Origin: Stomoxys calcitrans
Taxonomy: Eukaryota; Arthropoda; Insecta; Diptera; Muscidae
Reading direction: 5' to 3'
Assembly (NCBI RefSeq): GCF_963082655.1
Contig: NC_081554.1
Coordinates: forward strand, 46,434,826 to 46,498,825
Length of the DNA: 64,000 nt
Shown here: positions 1 to 9,914 of the stretch, piece after piece
Position numbering within the stretch: position 1 is the stretch's first letter
Layout of the letters: each line of letters opens with the position of its first letter
Notes under the pieces: generated by a model
Databases searched by the model: none
Told to the model about the DNA's origin: nothing
What the model saw: only the letters and a program-made list of their open reading frames with translations
Position numbers and translations under genes: made by a program

Positions 1-1030
1 AGGTGTATCGAAGGCGGCTTTGTGGTCAATAAAGAGATGGTAGGTGTTGATTTGTCCTTTTCAGGTCTTTTCCAAGATTTTGCGCAGAATAATTATCAGG
101 TCTAAAACCGCATTGATAGGGCCCAATTGTCTCATTGACTTTAGGTTTTAATCTTTCACACAATACGCTCGAGAGCATCTTGAATGCGATGGGAAGGAGA
201 CTTATGCCTCAGTAGTTGGCACATTCCGTCTTGTCTCCTTTCTTGTGTACAGGACATAGTATGCTGAGGCTCAAATCATCGGGTATGCGTTCTTCTAGCC
301 AGATTGCGCAGAAAAGCTGATGCATACGCCTTATCAGCGTGTCGCCTACGGTCCTAAATAGTTCAGCGGGTAACCCGTCGGCTCCTGTTGCCTTGTTGTT
401 CTTTAGTCGGGTCATTGCTACTTGGACCTCATTCTGACTAGGAGGTAAACATTCTATACCATCATCAGGGAATGGTTCTGCGGTATCCTCTTCGCCGCCA
501 ACGTCGGACACTAGCGGTTGGGTAAACTGTTCTTTCCGTATTCTCAGCATGTTATCTGTGTTAGTTACCAGATTTCCTTCTTTGTCGCTGCAGGAGGATG
601 TGCCTGCACCAAAGCCATCGGTTTGATGTTTAATTCTTTGGTAGAATTTACGGACTTCATTCTGACTCGTGTACATCTCAATTCGCTCAAACTCACCTCT
701 TTCCATTTCCTTTTTCTTTCTGCGCAATAGACGTTTATCCTCTCTCCTTTTCTGCCGATACCTCTCCTTCATCTGGCGCGCAGCTACTGATTGCAGGGTT
801 GCTCTATATGCCGCATTCTTAGCTTCAGTAGCATTTCGACATTTTTGGTCGTACCATGAGTTTCTTGGAGAAGGCTTCCGCTACCCAAGTACGGATTTCG
901 CGGCATTTTCCATGGAGTGGGCAATAGTTTGTCACTGCGCCATTATATCATCGGAACGAAGAGTGCTTTCATCAAGCAGTTGGGTCAATCGAGTGGAGTA
1001 TGCCGCTGCCATTTGTTGTTTTTTCGTAAG
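1..1030 (-). mobile_element. RTE-clade non-LTR retrotransposon fragment (linker plus N-terminal RT)
   Basis: Read on the minus strand this is the endonuclease-RT linker followed by the first third of a reverse transcriptase. It aligns block by block with the plus-strand copy at 43.9-45.0 kb. The longest open stretch (772 down to 209) is 187 codons and carries the RT-0/1 type motif KNNKATGADGLPAELF and a KKGDKTECANY box. A stop falls directly after that box where the other copy reads YRGINLLP, and homologous but broken sequence continues to base 1, so the window edge cuts the element. Nothing suggests it is active. Confidence 0.85.
209..772 (-). pseudogene. RTE reverse transcriptase fragment, 187 codons
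   Basis: This is the only sizeable open frame of the RTE fragment at the left edge. Residues 1-45 are a basic Lys/Arg-rich linker, residues about 115-140 hold the conserved LKNNKATGADGLP segment of the RT fingers, and the C-terminus reaches the KKGDK...CANY block. The catalytic palm motifs lie beyond the frame and are absent. The frame is a decayed internal piece of ORF2. Its Met is simply an internal methionine. Confidence 0.8.
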
Positions 1031-1054
1031 AGAGCTATCAGTAGAAAATTAGAG

Positions 1055-1545
1055 ACTTAGGTTTGGTTGGATTGGTAGAGGATGACACCAAGATTTTTGT
1101 CTAAGCATCCGCGTGGGCCATCATGTGACCCATTATGATTCCTTATGAACTATTCTTCTTCTCTCAGCAGTAAGACCTGCCTGGAAGACAGGCTTTAATG
1201 AACTTTCTCGTACCACTTTGTCGCTTTGATAAAGCTGTTGTATTTGACTGGTTTAAGCCTCTGAGTTCATCTAGTGCGTGAAAGAAAAAAAAACCAAGTA
1301 TCCTATTTCTACTTACTTTGGGATAGTGCAGGGCATTGACATAGGAAATGAAAACTGTCCTCTATAGCGTCTATATCATTATACCAGCGGTAGATATCAT
1401 CATTTCTAATGCCTATGCGAGCCATTTGTTTACTTAGCTTATTGTATCCAGTTATGATCCCAATGACTGCACTTAAATGGATCTTCTCCGTTGACTATAG
1501 AGCGTCAATGTTCTGCTTCGAACATTCGTCAGTTCTGCTTCGAAC
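1055..1545 (-). mobile_element. LINE-D, 3' end of a LOA/I-like non-LTR retrotransposon
   Basis: On the minus strand the upstream part translates, with interruptions, to a C-terminal segment ending FLCQCPAL, the Cys/His tail typical of LOA- and I-type ORF2 proteins after RNase H. It is followed by an untranslated region that ends in a TAACC-like tail near 1058. The same 3' region occurs at 29.75-30.00 kb in the same orientation. The clade assignment is inference from the C-terminal motif and tail style. Confidence 0.55.
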
Positions 1546-1554
1546 ATTCGTCAG
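1511..1554. repeat. 22-bp direct duplication
   Basis: Two identical adjacent copies of a 22-bp unit occupy 1511-1532 and 1533-1554 at the edge of the LINE-D segment. It looks like a simple local tandem duplication with no divergence between copies. Confidence 0.85.
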
Positions 1555-1734
1555 TTACATGGAGGCATGGACCAGTAATTGTTTGCGCGGTCTTTTGAAG
1601 GCCACTACCGTTAAGTCGCCATCGCTGGAACGACAAATGAGATTTAAATTCAAATACCTAGTGGCTACTTCTAATCTTGCCTTCTGTGGGGGGAGAAGAG
1701 ATTTAGGAAACGTGATCTGAGTACGTGATATCAG

Positions 1735-2010
1735 AGGCCACCGTAGCGCAGAGGTTAGCATGTCCGCCTATGACGCTGAACGCCTGGGTTCAAATCCTGG
1801 CGAGACCATCAGAAAAAATTTTCAGCGGTGGTTTTCCCCTCCTAATGCTGGCAACATTTGTGAGGTACTATGCAATGTAAAGATTCTCTCGGTATAAAAA
1901 GGACGCCCCTTATCATTGAGCATAAACTTAAATTGGACTGCATTCATTGATATGTAAGAAGTTTGCCCCTGTTCCTTAGTGCAATGTTCATGGGCAAAAT
2001 TTGCAAAAAA
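1735..2010 (+). mobile_element. SINE-A copy, tRNA-derived, with target-site duplication
   Basis: The head (about 1738-1810) is tRNA-like: a box A-like segment GTAGCGCAGAGGTTAGC and a box B-like GGTTCAAATCC stand at normal Pol III spacing. The body runs to a tail ending ATGTTCATGGGCAAAATTTG. A perfect 12-bp direct repeat, TGATCTGAGTAC, lies at 1713-1724 and 2017-2028 and is the likely target-site duplication, which would make the insertion slightly longer than the recognised SINE at its 5' side. Related copies are at 2.64, 22.1, 32.9, 34.0, 48.1 and 57.5 kb. Confidence 0.8.
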
Positions 2011-2058
2011 TTTATTTGATCTGAGTACACGAACCTGGTAACCTCGTGACCACGGTAA

Positions 2059-2108
2059 CTGTACGAGGGCCATATCAGTGAAATGGCACTGATATGGCCC
2101 TCGTACAG
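2059..2108. repeat. Perfect 22-bp hairpin
   Basis: Bases 2059-2080 are the exact reverse complement of 2087-2108, with a 6-base loop. A third partial copy of the arm (GGCCATATCAGTG) follows at 2109. No known element in the window explains it. Confidence 0.9.
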
Positions 2109-2352
2109 GGCCATATCAGTGCATATCATGGCCCCATAGTTTTCAGCAATTCATTCGAGGCTGCCTCAGAGTGGTGCAGTTTAATCTGCACTATCTTCAG
2201 TCCCTAGCTCCCTAGGCGACATTGTCATAATCGGAGAACAAGACCATTCATACCTGGTAATGAATGTTCCAAACTTGATCTCTCCCAGCGAGGACTTCAG
2301 GAGTAACAAGAACTCTGAATCAACCCTGATCCAGAGATTCTTGCCATTTAAT

Positions 2353-2439
2353 TTATCTCTCGCTTGTCCCCTCCTCCGTTAGAAAAAATTTGTTCTTATC
2401 CCTCGCTCGTCCCCCTCCTCCGTTAGAAAAAATTAGTTC
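2353..2439. repeat. 43-44 bp tandem duplication
   Basis: Two near-identical units of 43-44 bp, at 2353-2395 and 2396-2439, each contain CCCTCCTCCGTTAGAAAA. The rest of 2135-2635 is not recognised as any repeat family or coding sequence. Confidence 0.75.
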
Positions 2440-2636
2440 TGCCCTTTTACCAGTTTAAGTATGGCTTCGTCCTCCAATATAAGAGGGGGGAATCAATACA
2501 CGTAACGTTGTCCAGCAGCTGATTAGGTCGATCCGGCCCAGCTCTATCTTCATGCCAGGCCAGGGCGAGATAAAGTTTAATGCTTTACAGGGAGGTAACC
2601 AACTCTGCAAAATTTTTTCTAATGTTCTCACCAGGA

Positions 2637-2903
2637 TTGGAGGTCACTGTAGCGCAGAGTTTAGCATGTTAGCAAGCCTATGAAGCTGAACGCCTGGATT
2701 CAAATCCGGCGTGAACATCAACAAAATTTTCAGCGATGTTTATCCCCTTACTTATACCGAGAGGAGTCGCTATGCGGCACGCCGTTCGGACTCGGCATAA
2801 AAAAGAGGCCCCTTATCATTGAGCTTTAACTGTAATCGGACTGCACTCATCGACATGAGATAAGTATCCCCTGTTCCTTAATGGAATGTTCATGGGAAAT
2901 TAA
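2637..2903 (+). mobile_element. SINE-A copy
   Basis: This copy has the same head, body and tail as the copy at 1.74 kb, with more point changes. The tRNA-like head has lost box quality (GGATTCAAATCC and an extra insertion after box A). The middle GGCACGCCGTTCGGACTCGG block and the tail ATGTTCATGGG are clear. Confidence 0.75.
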
Positions 2904-2904
2904 G

Positions 2905-2985
2905 CAGTCTCACCAGGATTCGAACCCAGCCGGTCAGTTTCAAACTCGGACATGCTAACATCTTCACCAAGGTGGCCTCCTTTAT
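2905..2985 (-). mobile_element. SINE tRNA-like head fragment
   Basis: Read on the minus strand this is a tRNA-like head with GTTAGCATGTCC near box A and a canonical GGTTCGAATCC box B. No SINE body follows; it abuts the tail of the SINE-A copy at 2637-2903, so the two are tail to tail. It is not a functional tRNA gene because the arms do not pair into a cloverleaf by eye. Confidence 0.55.
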
Positions 2986-3183
2986 ATCATTTACAGTATT
3001 AAGAGGTTACTGTCAGACCTTGACATGCTGACAGACTGAAGATTTCCAGTAACCACTTCTGCAGAATCTGTGAGGACTTTTAGGAGGAGAAGACTATAAA
3101 ATATCTGCTGTGTGTGTATCCCGCACTGGCAGTCAAAAGGAGTTCCACTTTAGACTATTATTTCTTTGAAAACATGTCTGACT

Positions 3184-3584
3184 TATACATAAGTGAGCTC
3201 GTAGTCCTATGTGACCCATTATGGACTACGAGCTCACTTATGTATAATCGGTGCGGCAAGTGATAGCATGTGTAGGGCATGCGGGGAAGATGAGGATACG
3301 TTGGAGCATTTCCTTTGTCATTGCTCGGCTTTCGCGTCTAACAGATACCGGCACTTAGGCGGGGACACAATACCAGCTTTGAACCAACTTAGCGGAGTGG
3401 TATTGAAAACAATTAAGGATTTTGTAAGTAGCACGGAATTGCTAACTTAAAAATTTTCTTTTTAGAGGTGACTTTGTTGCTTTTAGAACTCACAACAAGC
3501 CGATTACTGGCTTAGGTGTATGTCCATAGTGGCATGGGGGCGATTAATATCTGCACCCTCTTTTCAACCTAACCTAGCGGTTAT
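3184..3584 (+). mobile_element. LINE-A 3' end nested in LINE-B
   Basis: The insert encodes the extreme C-terminus of LINE-A ORF2, then its 3' UTR, and ends in CAACCTAACCTAG. It is 5' truncated. Its left edge is a perfect 24-bp inverted repeat (3184-3207 against 3223-3246, 15-base loop) made of its own first coding bases, which suggests an inversion or snap-back event at insertion. The same C-terminus without the palindrome is at 19.86 kb. Confidence 0.8.
3211..3450 (+). pseudogene. LINE-A ORF2 C-terminal fragment
   Basis: This 79-codon remnant contains CRACGEDEDTLEHFLCHC (residues about 21-38), a Cys-Cys-His-Cys arrangement that follows RNase H in LOA/I-like retrotransposon proteins. The frame ends at a natural stop just before the 3' UTR. 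The start codon is within the palindromic junction and is not biological. Confidence 0.75.
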
Positions 3585-3700
3585 GAACATTTGCAAGTTG
3601 TTGGGCTTTTTAAAGCGATCTGGATGGTTCATCAGTAGGAAGTAGAAGGCATATTTCTTCTCCTGTTCCTATTGAGAGCCCCCACCAAAAAAGGCCTACA

Positions 3701-4658
3701 TTCGTATCGACCTCCCTCTAACCTGCTGTGTAAAAATAAGTGTACATGCTTGAGGACGCGTATGTTCGTAAGTAACCATACCAAATTCGTTCACGAATCC
3801 TTATAACAATAAAAGTCTATTATACCTTTTGATTATGTAGCTAATGCGTGTTTGAAATTAATATTTTCCCCCTTTCTGTTTGCATGATTGGATCCATTGA
3901 TGTGGATGTTGTAATCGAAAATATTTGCAAGTGCGTGCTGTCGAAGGGTTCTGCCACACAGCGGGAAGTGGGGCAGGGGCAGGGTTGAGTGGGGCCAAAA
4001 TAATATATCCCCTAATAAACCAATGGGGTATAACAAATATTATTGGCCATGAGAAAATGGGATGATATCATTCATGTTTTTGTATTTCTTTTGTGGTTGC
4101 ACCCTTTTCTCTTTTTGGGGTGGTAGTGCGAAGTGATATTTATGAACGGCTTTTTTCACCCTGTCACATCGAGGGCAGGCGGAGTGATAAAACGGAATTG
4201 CCCTTTAATGGGGTTATATCTGTGTTCACTCGCAATATATTCCGCATAAATGTCAATGTTCTGAAGAAATGGTTGAAAAACACACACACACACATACAGG
4301 CACTGTCTTAAATAAATTGAAATATTTCTGGCTTTTTTTGGGAAGCATAGCGAATCGTTTAATGACTACTACTCTCCATTATTCATGGCAAAATATTATT
4401 GGCGTTCGGAGGTCATGGCATTCGTTTTATTATGTTAATACAAAAAAAACGGTCACAATGTGGCAATATGTTATGTTGTGAGTAGAACACTAGAAATGGC
4501 CAGTAGTCACAAGTAGAACACTCCTTTCTTATCGGCGAACCAAATGTCGTCATTGTTCATTTTTATGTTTGTGCTGAAATTATTGCCTTTGCGTGTGAAG
4601 GCGCGGTAGCTCTCCAAAATTTAATTACATTATTATTGTTATTAATCAACACTGTAAC
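3701..4658. other. Unassigned AT-rich spacer
   Basis: I see no coding signal, SINE or recognised array here. A short (CA)n tract lies near 4281-4295. Short open frames have no recognisable domain. Confidence 0.5.
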
Positions 4659-4773
4659 TAAAGGGTGATTTTTTTGAGGTTAGGATTTTCATGCATTAGT
4701 ATTTGACAGATCACGTGGGATTTCAGACATGGTGTCAAAGAGAAAGATGCTCAGTATGCTTTGACATTTCATC

Positions 4774-4863
4774 ATGAATAGACTTACTAACGAGCAACGC
4801 TTGCAAATCATTGAATTTTATTACCAAAATCAGTGTTCGGTTCGAAATGTGTTCAAATTTTGA
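4774..4863 (+). pseudogene. Transposase N-terminal stub
   Basis: The ATG at 4774 opens about 29 codons beginning MNRLTNEQRLQIIEFYYQNQ and then stops. This resembles the first helix-turn-helix of an IS630/Tc1-type transposase. An identical inverted copy sits in the right arm, reading leftward from about 5154. Confidence 0.7.
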
Positions 4864-4870
4864 CAAATTT

Positions 4871-5072
4871 TGTTCAGCGATGAGGGTCATTTCTGGTTGA
4901 ATGGCTACGTAAATAAGCAAAATTGCCGCATTTGGAGTGAAGAGCAACCAGAAGCCGTTCAAGAACTGCCTATGCATCCCGAAACATGCACTGTTTGGTG
5001 TGGTTTGTACGCTGGTGGAATCATTGGACCGTATTTTTTCAAAGATGCTGTTGGACGCAACGTTACGGTGAA
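4871..5072 (+). pseudogene. Transposase catalytic-core fragment
   Basis: The interior of the foldback element encodes FSDEGHFWLNGYVNKQNCRI followed by a segment with TVWCGLYAGGIIGPYFF. The aspartate of FSDE fits the first catalytic residue of the DDE/D core of Tc1/mariner-like transposases. The second and third acidic residues are missing because the frame runs into the inverted right arm. Confidence 0.75.
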
Positions 5073-5269
5073 TGAACACATTTCGAACCGAACACTGATT
5101 TTGGTAATAAAATTCAATGATTTGCAAGCGTTGCTCGTTAGTAAGTCTATTCATGATGAAATGTCAAAGCATACTGAGCATCTTTCTCTTTGACACCATG
5201 TCTGAAATCCCACGTGATCTGTCAAATACTAATGCATGAAAATCCTAACCTCAAAAAAATCACCCTTTA

Positions 5270-5512
5270 TTAGTAATTTAATGCACTTTTTATTTTTATG
5301 TAATTTGATGGGGTTTTTATTGCTGTTTTATAAGATCTTAACATGTTTGTCAATACCCACTGACAATTGGAGGAGTGGTAACAAAAGCTTTATCTAATTC
5401 GAACTAGGAAATGAAGAGTTCATCAGCATATTAATCTGAAATTAGAGATGTGCATATTTAGAGCATATATAAGAATAAATTTTAAATCCAAATCTTTACT
5501 ACAAAATTATAA
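5270..5512. other. Unassigned AT-rich spacer
   Basis: No feature is recognised between the foldback transposon and the S1 element. Confidence 0.4.
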
Positions 5513-6044
5513 AAAACAAGTAAGAGTGTGCTAAGTTCGGCCGGGCCGAATATTATATACCCTCCACCACGGATCGCATCTGTCGAGTTCTTTGCGCAGT
5601 ATCTCTTTTAAGGCAAACAAAGAATAATGAATATGGACGGAGGAGGAACTATATCAAGTTATAGTCCGATTCGGCGCTCAAGAAGCAAAATCGGGAGATC
5701 GGTTTATATGGGAGCTGGGCCAAGCTATAGATCGATTCTGACAATATTACTCACGTATGTTGAAGGCCATGGGGGGAGTCGTTGTACAAAATTTGTGCTA
5801 AATCGAAAGAGAATTGCGCTTTCTTGAGGATCCAGAAGTCAGGAGCCAAGATCGGTTTATATGGCAGCTTTATCAGGTTATGGACCGATTAGGACCATAC
5901 TTTGCATTGTTGTTGGGAGTGATATTAAAACACTATTTCAGTCAAATCGGACGAGAATTGCGCCCTCTAGAGGATCAAGAAGTCAAGACCCAAAATCGGT
6001 TTGTATGGCAGCTATATCAAAACATGGACCGATTTGGCCCATTT

Positions 6045-6046
<2 letters not shown>
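5513..6046 (+). mobile_element. S1 element, 5' part
   Basis: It starts with AACAAGTAAGAGTGTGCTAA, then the near-palindrome TTCGGCCGGGCCGAA and ATATACCCTCCACCA, the standard 5' cap of S1 elements here (compare 9.92 kb). About three monomers of roughly 153 bp follow, each with GATCGGTTTATATGG and CAAATCGG boxes. It ends at a long TA tract where an S2 array begins in the opposite orientation. Confidence 0.75.
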
Positions 6047-6110
<64 letters not shown>

Positions 6111-6115
6111 TATAT
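6047..6115. repeat. (TA)n microsatellite
   Basis: About 34 TA units, with one C interruption near the right end. It lies at the S1/S2 join where complete elements have only a short (TA)n. Confidence 0.9.
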
Positions 6116-6727
6116 GTTCATACGATTTTAAGTAATACAGCAATAAAAAAGTCATTTGTTGACCGATTTTTGGGTAGGAACGATTTTCGTATGACTTTCA
6201 GTAGTACTGGTAAATTTCATAGAAATCGGTTCAGATTTGGATATAGCTCCCATATATATGTTCGTTCGATTTTCTTGAATACAGCAATAAAATGGTAATT
6301 TGTTAACCGATTCTCTTGAAATTTAGCAGGAAAGATTTTTTTTATGATTCTCGATGTTACTGGTGAATTTTATAGAACTCGGTTCAGATTTGGATTCAGC
6401 TCCCATATATATGTTCGTCCGATTTGCAGTAATACGGCAATCAAACGGTTATTTGTTATCCGATTCGCTCGAAATTTGGCAGGAATGATTTTCTTACTTT
6501 CTTACTCTTGATATTACTGGTGAATTTCATAGAAGTCGGTTCAGATTTAGAAATAGCTCTCATATATATATATCGCCCGATTTTTACTCCTAGACCCATT
6601 GCACGCTCATGTATTTACCAATCTTCCCAAAATTTTGTACAACTCTTTCCTCGACGAATTCCACAATATCCACAATATGTTTGATCGAAATCGGTTCAGA
6701 TTTAGATATAGCTCCCATGTATATGTT
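6116..6727 (-). repeat. S2 array (about 152-bp monomers)
   Basis: About four degenerate units are present, each with GGTTCAGATTTGGATATAGC then CCCATATATATGTTCG, AATACAGCAATAAAA and CCGATT...CGAAATTTGGCA. The orientation is taken from the complete S2 element at 11.57-13.11 kb. The right side fuses directly to an S1 array near 6727. Confidence 0.75.
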
Positions 6728-7787
6728 CGTAAATGGGCCATATCGGTCCATAACGTGATATAGCTGCCATATAAACCGATCTTGGGTCTTGATTTCTTGA
6801 GCATCTAGAGGGCGCAATTCTTATCCGATTTGAATGAATTTTGGCACGACGTGTTTTGTTACGATATCCAACAACTGTGCCAAGTATGGTTTAAATCGGT
6901 CCGTTACTTGATATAGCTGTCATATAAACAGATCTGGGGACTTGACTTCTTGAGCTTCTAGAGGGCGCAATTCTTATCCGATTGGAATGAAATTTTGCAC
7001 GACGTGTTTTGTTACGATATCCAACAACTGTGTCAAGTATGGTTTAAATCGGTCCATAACCTTATATAGCTGTCATATAAACCGATCTTGGGTCTTGACT
7101 TCTTGAGCCTCTAGAGGGCGCAATTCTTATCCAATTTGAATGAATTTTGGCACGTAGTATTTTGTTATGATATCCAACAACTGTGCCAAATATTGTTTAA
7201 ATCGGTCATAACCTGATATAGCTGTCATATAAACAGATCTGGGGACTTGACTTCTTAAGCTTCTAGAGGGCGCAATTCCTATTCGATTTGGCTGAAATTT
7301 TGCAAGACGTTTTTTATTGTTACTTTCAACAACTGTGTCAAATAAAGTACAAGTCGGTTCATAACCTGATATAGCTGCCATATAAACCGATCTGGGATCT
7401 TGACTTCTTGAGCCTCTAGAGGTCCCAATTATTATCCGATTTGCCTGAAATTTTGTACGACGGATTCTTTCATGACCATCAACATACGTGTTTATTATGG
7501 TCTGCATCGGTTCATAGCCCGATACAGCTCCCATATAAATCGATCTCTCTATTTTACTTTTTGAGCCCACAAAGAGCGCAATTCTTATTCGAATTGGCTG
7601 ACATTTTACACAGGTCTCCAACATACAATTTAATTTTGGTCCAAACCGGACCATATCTTGATATCGCTCTAATAGCAGAGCAAATCTTTTCTTATATCCT
7701 TTTTTTTTTGCCTAAGAAGATATGCTGGGAAAAGAACTCGACAAATGCGATCCATGGTGGAAGGAACTTAGCACGCTTTTACTTGTT
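6728..7787 (-). mobile_element. S1 element in reverse orientation
   Basis: Seven monomers are seen. The box GATATAGCTGCCATAT or close variants begin at 6757, 6910, 7063, 7215, 7368, 7521 and 7660, giving intervals of 153, 153, 152, 153, 153 and 139. The 5' cap is at the right (7745-7787, with CTTACTTGTTTT-like sequence reading leftward as AACAAGTAAAAG) and is internally deleted. Open frames in it, up to 175 codons, are periodic translations of the monomer and not genes. Confidence 0.8.
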
Positions 7788-8170
7788 TTACTATACCTTT
7801 AAATATCTTTCATTTGATATTCGTATTGTCCCAATTGGTAAATATGTCCTGCTGTGGGGTTTTCGGGGGTCGGGTGGCCTCTCAGACACCAATGCATCAA
7901 TTTGTATGCCAGATTTGTACTCTACTTCTAAATACCTTTTATTTGATACCCATTTTGCCCAAAGCGGTAAAAGTGTCCTGTTAGGTGGTGTTTTTGATGG
8001 TGGGGAACCACCCGACTCTTAGGATGCCATTTTTATGAAAACTTCGTACTCTACTCTTAAATACCTTTCGTTTTATACTCACATTGTCCCAAACGGTACA
8101 CATGTCCGTTCGTTTGGGTTTTGAGGTGGGGCGTCCCCCCAGGTTATTTGACCTCAAAAATTTTATACAA
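7788..8170 (+). repeat. S3 array fragment
   Basis: About three S3 monomers are present, each with AAATACCTTTCATTTGATA, a TTGTCC block and a G-rich GGGGTGGGGCG-like stretch. It abuts the S1 5' cap with no spacer. Confidence 0.65.
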
Positions 8171-9030
8171 ATTTCGGGTTTTTCGGTCGCCATAAGGTGG
8201 TACGCAAAATTTCGCATAAATCGGAAAATGGGGATAAAGGGGAGAGTTCGAAGGATGCTATATAAAGTGTACCTTGTTTACCAATTTCAAGCTAGGACCT
8301 AAAATACTCACTGGATTCCTTCGAAAACCCTGCATTCAACATTGGATGTCCTGTTGGCATGGGTTATCCTTGGTCGATCGCCATAATATTTGACACTTTG
8401 CCCATTGGCATCCAAAGGAAAAAAGAAAAGGTGGAGTGCGTTTCAAAAAAGAAATTTTTATGTATAAATAGAAAATTTGTGAGACATTCAGCCATGCAAT
8501 TTTATACTGCAATACATCGAAATTCGTTACCCCGTCTATGGCAATATGCAGCAGTTATGGAGAAAAACAAATACTGAAAACTAGCATTATGTATTAATCT
8601 CAAAAACCTCTTTGGTATGTTTATGACATTTTTCGTATACAGTTATGTTAAATAAGTCAAATATACAAAAACGCAACAGTACTCTCCATTTATTTAAAAT
8701 GCAATTTTTAAACCACCATCACTGCATACTGTCATCCTTTGCTGTACCTGCAAAAATATAACTGCATTCTTTTAAGATAAATTTATGCACTGGTTTGAAG
8801 TTTTTTTTTTTTATTTTATGTTAATGTTATAGCTTTATTTATGCTATGCAAACGTTCAGTTGCAAAAACGTCAACAGGATGAGAAGGTGCAACAATATTT
8901 TTACAAAAGTTGGAAATGTGAATGCATTTGGGAAAGGTCTGTCCGTATGTCTACGTACGGTGTCAATGACGTTAATCACATGATATAAAATCAAAAAGAC
9001 GTCCTTAAATATTCCTAAATGGAAACAAAT
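8171..9030. other. Unassigned spacer
   Basis: AT-rich, with no domain-bearing frame and no recognised repeat. The 72-codon frame near 8359-8577 has no recognisable motif. Confidence 0.4.
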
Positions 9031-9350
9031 AAAAACGTACGCAGTTCGGTCGAGCCGGATCTTGGGAACCCACCACCATAAATTCTACTTAAAATCTACA
9101 TAAATGAACTTAGCCACATACAAATCGAAGATGTATGGCCAGTTAAAGACTAATTAGAAGATCAGTTTATATGAGAGCTATATCAGGTTAGAGACCGATA
9201 CATACCGCATTTGTTGAAAGTCTTTAAAATATACTACATGCAAACTTTAAGCCAAATCGTCTAATAATTGCATATTCTTGGAACCAACAAAGTTAAGGCA
9301 ACGATTCATTTTATGTGAGAGCTATATCCATACCTGATATGGCCTATTTG
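9031..9350 (+). mobile_element. Truncated S1b element
   Basis: It starts with AAAACGTACGCAGTTCGGTC, GAGCCGGATCTTGGGAACCC and ACCACCAT, the S1b style of 5' cap (compare 15.95 kb). It continues with one degenerate monomer and stops around 9350. Confidence 0.6.
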
Positions 9351-9454
9351 CCAACCTCAACGACCTTAACTATACCTGAGGCCATATGGCCTACAGAGCA
9401 GTGTACGACTAAAACTCCTGCATTAGTGCATTTTTCAAAAACCAGTAGCCGTTC

Positions 9455-9700
9455 CGGTTGTTATCAGGACAGAGTGTTCCGGCAGTTCGGTTTTCAAGTA
9501 TAGATTCCCACCTCACCGACAAATGCGACTTGCTCTTCCTTGCAAGTCAACGTTATGTCATACAGTGAGAAACTTGGAATGGTTAGATCTGAGGTGTTAC
9601 CGATATCGTGTGTAAAATTTCAGGGCCCTAGGTTATCTGGGCGCCTTTCGGCAGGCCCCCAATGTTGGTGAACTGGGAATTTGAAAGTTTGGGTTCTACA
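9455..9700 (-). repeat. Family E dispersed repeat
   Basis: Read on the minus strand, CACACGATATCGGTAACACC and CTCAGATCTAACCATTCCAA match the plus-strand copy near 11.07-11.12 kb. Upstream, GTGTTCCGGCAGTTCGG with TTTTCAAGTAT (9468-9500) also recurs at 11.21-11.25 kb, so parts of the family are rearranged. Confidence 0.45.
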
Positions 9701-9914
9701 ATACCTCGTTTTTGAGGTCTACCATATCTCGTCTTACTTCGAGGATATTCGATTTAAATTTTTTCTTTTGATACAATTTCGACCTAGACCTGCTTCTTAT
9801 ATCGCAATTAACGAAGGTATTTGAAGCTCGATTTTCATTTCTATGCTTGCTTTGGATTTTATGAAAATTTTAGGAGAAGAATTGAAAATTTATGAAAATG
9901 AAAATTCAAATTAA

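Larger units (their letters stand above)
2998..3700 (+). mobile_element. LINE-B 3' end, split by LINE-A
   Basis: Bases 2998-3183 and 3585-3700 are the two parts of a LINE-B C-terminus and 3' UTR. They match the intact order at 32.05-32.23 and 52.57-52.86 kb (CRSCED...EEETIEHLL motif, then a segment like NIRKLLGFLERSGW). The left part has an in-frame stop and degraded Cys codons. LINE-A sequence sits between the parts, within the codons that correspond to the segment before NIRKLLGF. Confidence 0.8.
4661..5267 (+). mobile_element. Foldback Tc1/mariner-superfamily transposon with perfect 195-bp TIRs
   Basis: The element is 607 bp and is flanked by TA dinucleotides (4659-4660 and 5268-5269), the target duplication of the Tc1/mariner superfamily. 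Its ends read AAGGGTGATTTTTTTGAGG. Bases 4661-4855 are the exact reverse complement of 5073-5267. Each arm contains the start of a transposase frame (MNRLTNEQRLQIIEFYYQNQ, a helix-turn-helix-like start), so the right end is an inverted copy of the left end, not a normal 3' end. The 217-bp interior holds an internal transposase piece. It cannot encode a full transposase. Confidence 0.9.

Noticed and set aside
1738..1812. tRNA gene
   Set aside because: Box A and box B are present, but the sequence is the head of a dispersed SINE and does not fold as a cloverleaf by eye.
2059..2108. microRNA precursor
   Set aside because: A 50-base perfect hairpin is shorter than usual precursors and has no typical mismatches or conservation evidence.
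5861..6298. 145-codon plus-strand frame
   Set aside because: It runs through S1 monomers and the (TA)n tract, giving an Ile-Tyr run; no domain.
7441..8022. 193-codon plus-strand frame
   Set aside because: It spans the antisense of S1 and the start of an S3 array; the similar frame at 9954-10280 is the same repeat. No protein family seen.
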